NCBI RefSeq assembly: GCF_947331815.1
Contig: NZ_OX373462.1
Span: forward strand, 2,273,362-2,337,361
Length of the DNA: 64,000 bases
Source of the DNA: Cyanobacterium sp. uoEpiScrs1
GTDB lineage: Bacteria; Cyanobacteriota; Cyanobacteriia; Cyanobacteriales; Microcystaceae
Direction: 5' to 3'
Notes under the pieces: model-generated
The model's input: only the letters and a program-made list of their open reading frames with translations
What the model was told of the DNA's origin: nothing
The model's database searches: none
Shown here: positions 8,945 through 18,275 of the stretch, one piece after another
Layout of the letters: every line of letters starts with the position of its first letter
Numbering within the stretch: position 1 is the stretch's first letter
Program-made: the position numbers and the translations under genes

Positions 8945-9485
8945 TAGTTTTCATTCTAATAATTAATTTATACTGTCTACCCTGTTAGGATAAATACTTA
9001 TTGATATAAATAATATTTAGCTACTTTACAATCTGATCTTACTTGCATTCTTATAAAGGTATATAGCTGTACAAAAAAAGTCTTATTAAAACAATAAACT
9101 ATAGAGTATTTTGTACACTACTTATACTTAATAAATATGGCTAGTTGATACTGGGATATATCTATAAGCTTGCTAAATTTTTGGGGTATTCTTTAGTTGA
9201 AAAGGATTAAAATAGTCCTTGTAAAATATAAGTAATATAGTTTTAGCTCTAGTCAATGCAAAAATCTCTACCACTGGACTAATGGATTATAATTTCACGT
9301 CCTGACAATACTTTTTTGCTTTGAGAATACTTAAAATAATTATTAGGGTGGTTTTTGAGTAAGTTAACTGACTGTAAAAAATAGGATAATTACCTTAATA
9401 CAACCTGACTATATAAATTGACAAACATTGTAGTAAATACTGATCATAAAGTAATTAGGTTAGTATAGTTTACAGCTAAAGACTT
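8945..9485. other. Intergenic gap, nothing recognised
   Basis: AT-rich DNA between cysE and the TPR gene, with frequent stops in all frames. I see no gene relic or clear hairpin. Confidence 0.5.
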
Positions 9486-9515
9486 GTGGACAATTGTCGC
9501 AAAAGTTCCAATACT

Positions 9516-10607
9516 ATGTTCCTAAAGACAACTCTACCCTGGATAATAAGCATATTAGTGAGTGGCTTAATATCTCCAGCCATTGCTAGTCCTTTCTCCT
9601 TTCAACTTATTGTCCAGAAATCTTCTCAAAGTAATCAGCTAAAAGAGCTCCTCCGTTTAGGTCGAGAATATGTAGATGCTAAAGATTATAATAATGCCAT
9701 TGCAGTTTATGAAAAGGCAGCTATTATCGATGAAAAAAATCCCAGAATTTTTTCGGGAATTGGCTTTCTATACGCAAAGAAAGGAAATTATAGACAAGCT
9801 GTTAAAGCTTATCAACAAGCGGTCACTCTTGATTCCGATAATGCAGAATTTTATTATGCCCTAGGGTTTAGTCTAGCTAATATTAGTGATAATGCTAACG
9901 CGGCATCGGCTTATTATTATGCAATTCAACTTGCTCCTAAAGTAGCCAAAAATTATATTGGTTTAGGAGTTGTCTTGTTACGTCAAAATGACTATGAAGG
10001 AGCTGCACAAGCTTATAAACGGGTTATTGCCCTTGATCCCCGCAATCAAGAAGCTTTTAATATCATGGGATCTTCGTTAATTCAACAAAAGCAAATTGAT
10101 GAGGCGATTAAGTATCTCGATAATGCAGTGAAAAGGTTCCCTAATAATAGTGATTTAAGGTTATTATTTGCAACCGCCTTATTAGAAAAGGGAGAGGTTG
10201 AACAGGCATTTAAAGAATTAAAAATTACTGAAAAACTTGCTCCAGGAGTAGTTAAAATTCAGTTAAAAATTGGTAGACTGTTGGAACAACAAGATGTATT
10301 TGACCACGCTCTCAAAACCTATAAACGGATTACATACTTATATCCTAGTTCAACAGAAGCCCGTGCTGGAGTAGGAAGGATGCAATTAGCAACAGAAGAT
10401 TATCTAGGAGCCGTCATTACCTATCGAGAATTGATTGGTATGTTACCAGAAACTCCAGAACCATATTATTATCTCGGCATAGCTTATAAAGAAAGGAAAA
10501 GAAAAACAGAAGCAAAAAAAGCTTTGAAACAAGCTCGTCAATTATACAAGAAACAAGATAATACTAAAGGAGTTGAGCAAGTTGATAAATTACTGGAGGA
10601 ACTGTAA
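9516..10607 (+). CDS. Secreted/periplasmic TPR-repeat protein
   Basis: An exported protein made mostly of tetratricopeptide repeats. From the ATG at 9516 the N-terminus is a classic signal peptide (MFLKTTLPWIISILVSG...AIA). A GTG at 9486 would add ten residues in front of it and is less likely. About eight TPR units fill residues 45-360, with the usual A..Y..A pattern (for example GDVVL-type helices such as NYRQAVKAYQQAVTLDS). TPR arrays bind partner proteins, and the specific role is unknown. It heads a same-strand run with a peroxiredoxin-like protein, FetB-like permease and HpnB, starting 34 bases before the next gene. Confidence 0.85.
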   Translation: MFLKTTLPWIISILVSGLISPAIASPFSFQLIVQKSSQSNQLKELLRLGREYVDAKDYNNAIAVYEKAAIIDEKNPRIFSGIGFLYAKKGNYRQAVKAYQQAVTLDSDNAEFYYALGFSLANISDNANAASAYYYAIQLAPKVAKNYIGLGVVLLRQNDYEGAAQAYKRVIALDPRNQEAFNIMGSSLIQQKQIDEAIKYLDNAVKRFPNNSDLRLLFATALLEKGEVEQAFKELKITEKLAPGVVKIQLKIGRLLEQQDVFDHALKTYKRITYLYPSSTEARAGVGRMQLATEDYLGAVITYRELIGMLPETPEPYYYLGIAYKERKRKTEAKKALKQARQLYKKQDNTKGVEQVDKLLEEL

Positions 10608-10641
10608 ACTGGCTTTAACCTAAAGCTAAATAGTTAAGATT

Positions 10642-11223
10642 ATGGTAAGAACCCCTTCAACAATGTTACCCCTTGGCACAAAAGCACCTGATTTTCAATT
10701 ACCTGACGTAGTATCGGGAAAATACATTTCTTTAGATACTTTTACTAATGGAAAAGCTTTCCTAATGATGGTGATTTGTCAGCATTGTCCCTTTGTTAAG
10801 CATATTCAAAATGAACTCGTTCAGCTGGGTAGAGATTATATTAGACAAGGGTTAGGAATTGTTGCAATTAGTGCAAATGACGTTTTTAATTATCCCGATG
10901 ATTCTCCTGAAAATCTCAAGACAATGGCTCAACAATTAGGACTTAATTTCCCTTTTTGTTATGATGAAAGTCAAGAAACAGTTAAAGCTTATACTGCCGC
11001 TTGTACGCCCGATTTTTTTCTTTTTGACAGTGACTTCAGGTTGACTTATCGGGGACAACTAGATGATAGTCGTCCGGGGAATAATATCCCTGTCACTGGT
11101 AAAGATTTAAGAACGGCAATAGAAGCCACTTTAGAGAGAAAAACTGTGAACAGTAACCAAAAGCCCAGTCTTGGTTGTAGCATAAAATGGAAGCCTGGAA
11201 ATGAACCCTCCTACTATAGTTAA
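10642..11223 (+). CDS. Thioredoxin-fold protein of the AhpC/TSA (peroxiredoxin-like) group
   Basis: A 193-residue thioredoxin-fold protein. It opens with the redoxin start LPLGTKAPDFQLPDVVSGK and has a CQHC motif (Cys46-Cys49) at the position of the redox-active site, followed by PFVKHIQNEL. TPDFFLFD carries the cis-proline. This subgroup is annotated as thioredoxin family protein in cyanobacteria and is thought to act in thiol or peroxide chemistry in the cytoplasm; no signal peptide is present. It sits between the TPR protein (34 bases) and the FetB-like permease (30 bases), probably in one transcript. Confidence 0.88.
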   Translation: MVRTPSTMLPLGTKAPDFQLPDVVSGKYISLDTFTNGKAFLMMVICQHCPFVKHIQNELVQLGRDYIRQGLGIVAISANDVFNYPDDSPENLKTMAQQLGLNFPFCYDESQETVKAYTAACTPDFFLFDSDFRLTYRGQLDDSRPGNNIPVTGKDLRTAIEATLERKTVNSNQKPSLGCSIKWKPGNEPSYYS

Positions 11224-11253
11224 TTTCTTCAAAAATACGGGAGTTAGTTCATC

Positions 11254-12030
11254 GTGGATGATCTAATCAGATTAGATACGATGGATTTGATATGGTCATC
11301 TGGTATCATTACTGCGGCCGTAGCTCTGTCAAATTGGCAAAAATTAGAGTTAGAAGGACAATTTATTCTAGCCGCGGGGAGAGCACTTCTACAATTATTG
11401 GTAGTAAGTTCTGTTTTATTAGTCATATTTGAGTTGGATAATCCTGTTGCTGTCCTAGGAATTTTGGGAATTATGCTAACTATTGCTGCTAAGGCGGCTA
11501 ATAATCGTATCACTCATCAAAGACAACAGTTATTTCCCATTATTTTAGGAGCATTGCTGGTGAGTAGTTTATTAACTCTAAGTTATGCTATAACTATCAT
11601 TATCAGACCCCATGTTTGGTACTCTCCTCAGTATTTAATTCCTTTGACTGGTATGATTTTGGGGAATGCTATGAATAGTGCTTCTTTGACTGGGGAACGA
11701 TTAGGAAGTATGATTGCTCACAACCGTTTAGAAGTGGAGACTCATTTGTGTTTGGGAGCAACGCCAAAACAGGCAATCGCTTCTTATCGCAAAGAGGCTA
11801 TTCGTATTGGATTGATTCCTACTTTAAATCAAATGATGGTGGTAGGAATTGTAAGTTTGCCTGGGATGTTTACCGGACAAGTCTTAGCCGGAACTGATCC
11901 GTTAAGTGCGGCTTCCTATCAAATTTTGATTTTATTTATGATTGTTTTTAGCAATTTATTAACTGCTATTTTAGTTACAGAAGGAGTATATCGTAAATTT
12001 TTTAATTCTCAAGCTCAGTTACTTCTTTGA
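11254..12030 (+). CDS. fetB: FetB/UPF0014-family ABC permease (putative iron exporter subunit)
   Basis: An integral membrane protein of 258 residues with about seven hydrophobic spans. Its match to the UPF0014/FetB family is clear in the block MILGNAMNSASLTGERLGS followed by LGATPKQA and MMVVGIVSLPGMFTGQ. In E. coli FetAB exports iron and helps against oxidative stress. The start is a GTG at 11254 (VDDLIRLDTMDLIW); the ATG at 11281 is an alternative. The partner ATPase FetA, adjacent in E. coli, is not in this window, so it must be elsewhere or missing. Confidence 0.85.
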   Translation: MDDLIRLDTMDLIWSSGIITAAVALSNWQKLELEGQFILAAGRALLQLLVVSSVLLVIFELDNPVAVLGILGIMLTIAAKAANNRITHQRQQLFPIILGALLVSSLLTLSYAITIIIRPHVWYSPQYLIPLTGMILGNAMNSASLTGERLGSMIAHNRLEVETHLCLGATPKQAIASYRKEAIRIGLIPTLNQMMVVGIVSLPGMFTGQVLAGTDPLSAASYQILILFMIVFSNLLTAILVTEGVYRKFFNSQAQLLL

Positions 12031-12112
12031 CTAATGTTTACTTTTTACTTTTTTTTAGAACTGAAGTAGTTTATTCCAAAATAAAAATATAAATGCCATA
12101 CTCATAAAAGTT

Positions 12113-13309
12113 ATGGAGATTACCTTAATAATATCTACCATGTTGTCATTAACAATATGGTTATACTTATTGATTTTCAGAGGCAAATTCTGGTTATCTA
12201 ATCAAAAGATAGATTCGGAACAAATACAGTTAAATACTTATCCTTCTATTTGTGCAGTTATCCCTGCTAGAAATGAAGCAGATGTTTTACCCGATAGTTT
12301 AGAATCATTGCTCAATCAAGAGTATTTGGGGGATTTTAGAATTATTCTAGTTGATGATCAAAGTGATGATGAAACGGCAGAAATTGCTCATAAATTAGCT
12401 ACAATCTTTCGTAAGACTGATCGCTTGACTGTTATATCTGGACAGTTATTATCCTCAGGATGGTCAGGGAAATTATGGGCAATGGAACAGGGAATTAGGT
12501 ACATTAAAGAACAAAATTTACACCCCGATTATATTCTCTTCACTGATGCCGATATTAAACATCATAAAACCAATCTACAGGAATTGGTCGGCAAATCTCA
12601 ACAAGAAAATTTAGCCATGACTTCTTTAATGGTTCGGTTGCGCTGCCAGAGTATTTGGGAACACTTTTTGATTCCCGCTTTTGTTTTTTTCTTTGAAAAA
12701 CTATATCCCTTTGTGTGGGTCAATGACCCTCGCCATAAAATGGCTGCTGCTGCAGGAGGTTGTATTTTGATTCGTCAAGATATTTTAGAACAGGTAGGAG
12801 GACTTGAAATTGTCAGTCAGGCTTTGATTGACGATTGTTCTCTGGCAGCAGCAGTTAAATCAAAGCTACAATCGGAAAATACCTCTCAAGGAATTTGGTT
12901 AGGACTAAGTGAAAAAACTTACAGTTTACGACCTTATGATTCACTAAAAACTATTTGGGATATGGTAGCTAGGACTGCCTATACTCAATTAAATTATTCT
13001 CCATTTTTACTCATAGGGACCGTTGCAGGGTTAATCCTAATTTACATTATCCCTCCAGTTAGTTTAATTTGGGGTTTTGTCGTTGGTAATAGCTTGATTA
13101 CTAGTTTAGGAGGAATCACTTGGCTATTGATGAGTATTTCTTATCTACCCACTTTGTGGTTATATAGAACTTCGCCATTATGGTCAATTAGTCTACCTAT
13201 CATTTCTTTTTTCTATTTATTGATGACCATAGATTCTGCATTACGCCATTGGAGAGGAAAAGGAGGCCGCTGGAAAGGAAGAGTCTATTCAGTTGATCAT
13301 TTGTCTTAA
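12113..13309 (+). CDS. hpnB: Hopanoid-associated glycosyltransferase HpnB-like (GT2)
   Basis: A 398-residue membrane-anchored family 2 glycosyltransferase. An N-terminal transmembrane helix precedes the GT-A fold with SICAVIPARNEADVLPDSL (about 45-65), ILVDDQSDDET (about 80), and FTDADI (about 143). Further on are KLYPFVWVNDPRHKMAAAAGG and LIDDCSLAAAVK, which are characteristic of the HpnB family, then a block of C-terminal membrane helices. HpnB genes are linked to hopanoid loci in other bacteria, but no other hopanoid gene is adjacent here. The substrate is not proven. Confidence 0.85.
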   Translation: MEITLIISTMLSLTIWLYLLIFRGKFWLSNQKIDSEQIQLNTYPSICAVIPARNEADVLPDSLESLLNQEYLGDFRIILVDDQSDDETAEIAHKLATIFRKTDRLTVISGQLLSSGWSGKLWAMEQGIRYIKEQNLHPDYILFTDADIKHHKTNLQELVGKSQQENLAMTSLMVRLRCQSIWEHFLIPAFVFFFEKLYPFVWVNDPRHKMAAAAGGCILIRQDILEQVGGLEIVSQALIDDCSLAAAVKSKLQSENTSQGIWLGLSEKTYSLRPYDSLKTIWDMVARTAYTQLNYSPFLLIGTVAGLILIYIIPPVSLIWGFVVGNSLITSLGGITWLLMSISYLPTLWLYRTSPLWSISLPIISFFYLLMTIDSALRHWRGKGGRWKGRVYSVDHLS

Positions 13310-14455
13310 AACCTAAATTAAAGTAATTAAAATATCTAGAGACAACCGTCTTTTTAAGATACTCTTTTTGACGTAGTTTTAGAGTCCTCAAGCTCAAAGT
13401 TAACTGGTGAGTAATTTATACTATCACCGGCTTCTCTATCCATTCATCAATTTGTAGTTTTATCCAAGTAAAGTATTTTTACTTAGCTGTTACACCAAAT
13501 TTTCGTAATACTAATATTTCTGACCCTATTGTAATTAAAATTGTAGATCACTATCCTGCTAAAGACTACAATAGAAAAAGTAATAGTTAAAAATGATAAA
13601 GTAGAGGTGTTAATATTAATCCTATTTATGGGGTGATATCTTTGCTAATAAGATTAGTGAACTAATTTTATTAGCAATTGTTATTAGAAGTAGTTATCAG
13701 TGAGAGATGTTTTTTCTCAGTTTAAGTCAGGTTGTTTGAAAATATTAAAACAGACAAGATAAATTTTTTAACGATGTAATAATAAGTTTTGATTACTCAA
13801 TAGTTAATAATTATTATTGTATCAAACTACTTAGAATTTATAAATTAGTCTTGAAACTTTTAAACTTTATAGACAGTTTATTATTCTTTCCTGGAATAGT
13901 AAGCTATATGATTAAACAGATACACAGTTAAACTGAACAAAGGAAATTACTAGATCCTATATTATGTGATTGTATAATTGTAGTCATAGATTTTCTAAAA
14001 TTACTTATCATACTCAATGTCCCGAATATTTAGAATTTCTTATAGTCAAAGAATAGTTATTAGCCATCTTTTTTATTCTGTAGAAGATTATCCTGACATT
14101 ACTAAATTAGAAAGAGAACTCTGGCGTGCTGAGCTGTATTTTGATCATAAATTTATTAACTTTTATAAGTTATAATAAAGTGATACTAATATCTTCGATA
14201 ACTTTATTTATGATTTTGTGAGCTAATATCATTCAATATCTGCTCTTATGCCCTTATCAAGATAATAGCTCATTAAACAATTATTAACTATTGCACTAGG
14301 CTATACTAGTAATCAAAATACAACAAATATAAATTCACCTTGGCTCTATTTTTTTAAAATATTAAGTTATTCCTATCCTATTTCTATCTTATTGAAACCA
14401 TACAAATATTTGTTGATGCTAAATATTATGAGCATCAACAAAGTGAATCTTAGTT
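13310..14455. other. Gap with two unidentified coding relics
   Basis: No intact gene. One plus-strand stretch (about 13446-13590) reads as protein (VKYFYLAVTPNFR...IVIKIVDHYPAKDYN) before a stop. A second short frame at 14017-14175 is listed separately. The rest is AT-rich. Confidence 0.4.
14017..14175 (+). pseudogene. Short unidentified reading frame, probably a gene relic
   Basis: A 52-codon frame from ATG 14017 to TAA 14175 reads MSRIFRISYSQRIVISHLF...DITKLERELWRAELYFDH. Its composition looks like real protein (charged helix, Trp, few low-complexity runs), unlike the surrounding AT-rich DNA. There is no clear ribosome-binding site and I recognise no family. It could be a small gene or the remnant of a larger one. 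Confidence 0.3.
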
Positions 14456-15091
14456 TCAGCGTCTTCTATCTTGTAACTTCCGGTAAACGTCTTTAATATC
14501 AATTTGATGGTAGGATAAAGCCACTAAGGTATGGTAAAACAGATCAGCAACCTCGGAGGCGATTGCCTCTGGATCGTCATCTTTACAAGCCATTATTACT
14601 TCAGCTGATTCTTCCCCTATTTTTTTGAGAATTTTATTATCTTTTCCCTCTAACAAACTACAAGTATATGAGCCATCAACAGGGTGATCTCGACGGTTAC
14701 AAATTACTTCAAACACTCCTGATAAGGTATCGGCTGGTGGTGCCACCTTTCGATTATCCACTTTATGAAAACAACTTCTTTCCCCCGTGTGACAAGAAAT
14801 ATCCCCAAGTTGTTCTACCGTAACTAATAAGGCATCACTATCGCAATCATAACGAATCTCTTTAACCTTTTGAATATGTCCAGAAGTTATTCCTTTATGC
14901 CATAATTCTTGCCGAGAGCGGCTCCAGTACCATGTTTCTCCTGTCATTAAGGTTTTTTGTAGAGATTCTCGATTCATCCAAGCCATCATCAACACTGTTC
15001 CATCTAAATAGTCCTGGACGATTACAGGGATTAATCCTTGTTCATTGTATTGAATATTATTTACTGGAATGGCATTGGTTAAAGAAAACAT
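14456..15091 (-). CDS. hisIE: Bifunctional phosphoribosyl-AMP cyclohydrolase / phosphoribosyl-ATP pyrophosphatase
   Basis: Steps two and three of histidine biosynthesis on one chain of 211 residues. The cyclohydrolase domain (about 1-115) has [11 protein letters not shown], the [13 protein letters not shown] block and the metal-site region [13 protein letters not shown] with CHTGERSCF. The pyrophosphatase domain (about 120-205) has the [15 protein letters not shown] and [14 protein letters not shown] helices with their acidic Mg-binding residues. Both active sites look intact. The gene is isolated, with about 1 kb of non-coding DNA on each side. Confidence 0.95.
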   Translation of the reverse strand: MFSLTNAIPVNNIQYNEQGLIPVIVQDYLDGTVLMMAWMNRESLQKTLMTGETWYWSRSRQELWHKGITSGHIQKVKEIRYDCDSDALLVTVEQLGDISCHTGERSCFHKVDNRKVAPPADTLSGVFEVICNRRDHPVDGSYTCSLLEGKDNKILKKIGEESAEVIMACKDDDPEAIASEVADLFYHTLVALSYHQIDIKDVYRKLQDRRR

Positions 15092-16028
15092 CTTAGGTTA
15101 ATTAATAATATATTAAGTTAGTTAATAGTTTCGTTCTTTCCGCGAAGGTAACTGTCAAATTTTAAAGATTGAAACTTATCGTTTTTGTAATTGATAGTCA
15201 TCACGAACATCCTACTTGATTTTAAGATATAGTCTTTTCTGCTTTATCAACTTTTAAGATTGTCTGCTCTAATTTATATTATCCTTCTTAAGATGGATTA
15301 AATTTAACTCTGACAATAATGGAATTAGTTACTGAATTATAGAAAGGGAAAAATCTTATCTATTAATTTAATATAAGAACAGTATCTTAACTCAAAACAA
15401 AAGATGGAACTACTATAAATATAACAAGCACTAAATAAACTTTCATTATTTGTTTATCAAAATTTAATTGTAAATTATTTAAAAATTATCAATTATAATC
15501 TTTATTTTTTTTTAAACAAGGACAAAATTTATTTGGTTAGATTAGTTTAATTCTGGAAATAACTATCCATGCTATAAATACTAGATAAACGTAATATACA
15601 TATACTTTTTAAGGTTTGATAATTTATTAAAAAATATTTGTTATGTAGAAAATTTAGCAAAATAAGTATAATTGCCTTCTGAATTTAAGCTAAAAAACTA
15701 GACAAAACGACAGAAAAAAGATACATTAGATATCTAATTGTACCCCAATGTTCAGTTAATATAAAAATGAGATTGTTTAAATTTGATCTTTGCTTTTGGG
15801 GAAGACTTCAACCCTCAAGACAAACAATAGCCAAAACTTTTATTTAAAATAAAAATCTACTAAAATACTCTTGTTTTCTTCTCCAAGTCAACATCTTTAA
15901 TATCATTGTCTCTTGGCTGTAGAACAAATGGATTCAATTCCACGTCACATAAATTCATAGCGTTTTCTATTCTTTGTTTACCGTTCCTTCCAGGTGAAGT
16001 CTTACTTGACAAGTTTGATACAACTTTA
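15092..16028. other. Gap with a small relic after argD
   Basis: Mostly AT-rich, without genes. Close to the argD end, the minus strand stays open from about 16026 to the TAG at 15860 (55 codons) and reads NLSSKTSPGRNGKQ...DVELNPFVLQPRDND. It includes an ATG at 15958. It is more GC-rich than its surroundings and may be a truncated gene, but I do not recognise it. Confidence 0.4.
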
Positions 16029-17282
16029 TTAACTTATCTTTTTTAACACCAACTCTAGAATTTCTATAGCTTTTTCTACTTCTATTTCTGAGACAATTAA
16101 AGGAGGTACAAAACGTAATACCTTCGGCCCTGCTGGAGCCAATAACAACCCGTTCTCCATTGCCATTTTAATAATATCTAAAGAAGTTAATTTAATCTCT
16201 TGTTTTAACTCTATTCCATTGATTAATCCCCATCCTCTAACTTCTGTAAATAAATTAGGGTATTTTTGAGTGATTGTTCGTAAGCTAGTTCTTAACTGTT
16301 CTCCTCTAGCTTGAACATTCTGTAAGATATTTTCTTTCTTAATAGTTTTTAATACTGTTAAGGCTACAGCAGTTACAAAAGGGTTTCCTCCAAAGGTACT
16401 TGCATGAGTTCCCGGGCCCAAGACATCGCAGAATCTTTTGCACATCATCGCCCCAATGGGAATCCCTCCAGCTAGTCCTTTTGCACTAGTAAGGATATCC
16501 GGTTCGACTCCTAAATGTTCGTAACCCCATAATTTACCAGAACGACCTACCCCAATTTGGACTTCATCAAACACCAAAAGAATATTCTTTTCATCACAGA
16601 TTTTCCGTAACTTAAGAAAATATTCTAAATCCCCTGGACGAACTCCTCCCTCTCCTTGAAGAGGTTCTAACATTACAGCAACTACTCTACTATTCTCTTG
16701 ATTTAAGTCAGTGATGGTGTCTTCTAATATTTTGATATCATTATAGGGAACATAAACAAATCCTGGTACTAGGGGGCTAAAATCTTTTTGATACTTAGGC
16801 TGCCCAGTGGCAGTAATGGTAGCTAGGGTTCGTCCGTGAAAACTGGCTTTAGCGGTTAGAATTACGGGCTGTTTACAGCAATCTAACATTGTATGAGCAT
16901 ATTTTCTTACTAATTTAATAGCCGCTTCGTTGGCTTCTGCACCAGAATTACAAAAAAATACACTATCAGCACAGGAATGATCTACAAGCCATTTAGCTAA
17001 AGCTCCCTGTTCGGGAATATAGTACAAATTCGAGACATGGTGAAGTTTTTGAATTTGTTGCGTAACCGTTTCGATTAAAGCGGGATGAGCATGGCCGAGA
17101 GTAGAAGTAGCAATTCCGGCAACAAAGTCCAAGTATTCTCGTCCCTCAGTATCCCAAAGGCGACATCCCTGTCCTTTTTCGATAGCGATGGGGAAACGCC
17201 CATAGGTGTGCATGACATAATTGTCAAACTCATTGTAATTAAACGCATGGGCGAGAGTGTCAAGAAGGACAGGGTGGCTCAC
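16029..17282 (-). CDS. argD: Acetylornithine aminotransferase
   Basis: ArgD transfers an amino group from glutamate to N-acetylglutamate semialdehyde in arginine synthesis. The 417-residue class III PLP aminotransferase shows the LDFVAGIATSTLGHAHP block and FFCNSGAEANEAAIK. KASFHGRT is the region binding the cofactor ring, followed by FDEVQIGVGRSG with its PLP Asp. The Schiff-base lysine is in SAKGLAGGIPIG. The start at 17282 gives MSHPVLLDTLAHAFN. Acetylornithine versus ornithine or succinylornithine specificity cannot be seen, but a cyanobacterial ArgD of this length is the straightforward reading. Confidence 0.93.
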   Translation of the reverse strand: MSHPVLLDTLAHAFNYNEFDNYVMHTYGRFPIAIEKGQGCRLWDTEGREYLDFVAGIATSTLGHAHPALIETVTQQIQKLHHVSNLYYIPEQGALAKWLVDHSCADSVFFCNSGAEANEAAIKLVRKYAHTMLDCCKQPVILTAKASFHGRTLATITATGQPKYQKDFSPLVPGFVYVPYNDIKILEDTITDLNQENSRVVAVMLEPLQGEGGVRPGDLEYFLKLRKICDEKNILLVFDEVQIGVGRSGKLWGYEHLGVEPDILTSAKGLAGGIPIGAMMCKRFCDVLGPGTHASTFGGNPFVTAVALTVLKTIKKENILQNVQARGEQLRTSLRTITQKYPNLFTEVRGWGLINGIELKQEIKLTSLDIIKMAMENGLLLAPAGPKVLRFVPPLIVSEIEVEKAIEILELVLKKIS

Positions 17283-17617
17283 AGTTTGCTCCTAATAAAG
17301 TTATGCTAAGCTACACCCACCATTGTAAGTCAAAATTAAAGATAAGACCAAGATTTGTTTAGATATTTCTCAGATTTAATTTTGGATTTTTTCAATAAGG
17401 AAATAGATAAGGTAATTGATTTAAAAATTCAATATTTTAGTTAAAGTAACGAGTAGAAGTTAAGGGATATTTTAAAGAATTACCTTCTCCCATAAAATGT
17501 TATAATCAACCTAATTATGTTGGTTAATCAGTGTTTATGAGTAGTCAATTTACACTGAGTCCAAGATATTGGCGTTTAATCTGTTGGATCTTTATTCTTG
17601 ATTATTATTAACACAAA
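17283..17617. other. Divergent spacer between argD and tsaB
   Basis: 335 bases that must hold both promoters. A TATAAT-like element (about 17500) lies upstream of the tsaB side. A tiny reading frame (17537-17611) is listed separately. Confidence 0.4.
17537..17611 (+). pseudogene. 24-codon frame upstream of tsaB, possible truncated membrane protein gene
   Basis: ATG 17537 to TAA 17609-17611 reads MSSQFTLSPRYWRLICWIF before stopping: a polar start followed by the beginning of a hydrophobic helix, as if a small membrane protein had been cut short. It ends six bases before the tsaB ATG. It could be a leader peptide, a relic, or chance. Confidence 0.25.
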
Positions 17618-18259
17618 ATGTCTAACTTGACTCATTCTCAGTATGGTCTTGCCTTCCACACAACTAGTGTTCAACTTGGACTAAGTATTAGTGATTTCTC
17701 AAAGGAAACTTATTCTCAAACTTGGGATATTGATCACAAATTATCCACTCATTTACATCAATATCTAATTGAGTTTATCGGATCTATAACATGGGAAAAA
17801 ATAGCATTTATTGCGGTTGCAAAAGGACCGGGTAGTTTTACAAGTACTCGTATTGGTGTAGTTACAGCGCGGACACTAGCACAACAATTAAATATTCCTC
17901 TTTTTAGTATTTCAACTTTAGAAGCTTTTGCCTGGCAGATTAGAAATAATTATTCTGTTGACGCATTAGTTCCTGTACAAATGTCAGCTTCGAGAGGAAA
18001 ACTGTATGTTGCTATTTACAAAGTAAAAAACAAAGATCAAAAATTTACTATTATTTTACCTGACATGGTTATTAACCCTGATACATGGAAACAAAAAATA
18101 CGAGATTTAAATATTAAAATAAAACCTGCAATAACTCCTGAAAAGCTAGGTTTCACTGTAACCAGTATTTTAGAACTAGCTTATCATGATTGGCGACAGG
18201 AAAAACGCCCTCATTGGTCAGATACCATACCTTTTTATGGTATGTCAGTAGTTAGTTGA
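17618..18259 (+). CDS. tsaB: tRNA threonylcarbamoyladenosine biosynthesis protein TsaB
   Basis: TsaB is the non-catalytic partner of TsaD in making the t6A37 modification of ANN-decoding tRNAs. The 213-residue protein has the ASKHA-fold start (LAFHTTSVQLGLSISD), the signature IAVAKGPGSFTSTRIGVVTARTLAQ (about 66-90) and LISTLEAFA-type continuation. The second half is shorter than in E. coli, as is common in cyanobacteria. It ends 16 bases before the DNA methylase gene. A decayed copy of 45 bases of this gene occurs at 19196-19240, downstream of that methylase. Confidence 0.9.
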   Translation: MSNLTHSQYGLAFHTTSVQLGLSISDFSKETYSQTWDIDHKLSTHLHQYLIEFIGSITWEKIAFIAVAKGPGSFTSTRIGVVTARTLAQQLNIPLFSISTLEAFAWQIRNNYSVDALVPVQMSASRGKLYVAIYKVKNKDQKFTIILPDMVINPDTWKQKIRDLNIKIKPAITPEKLGFTVTSILELAYHDWRQEKRPHWSDTIPFYGMSVVS

Positions 18260-18275
18260 TAATGTTAAAAACACG

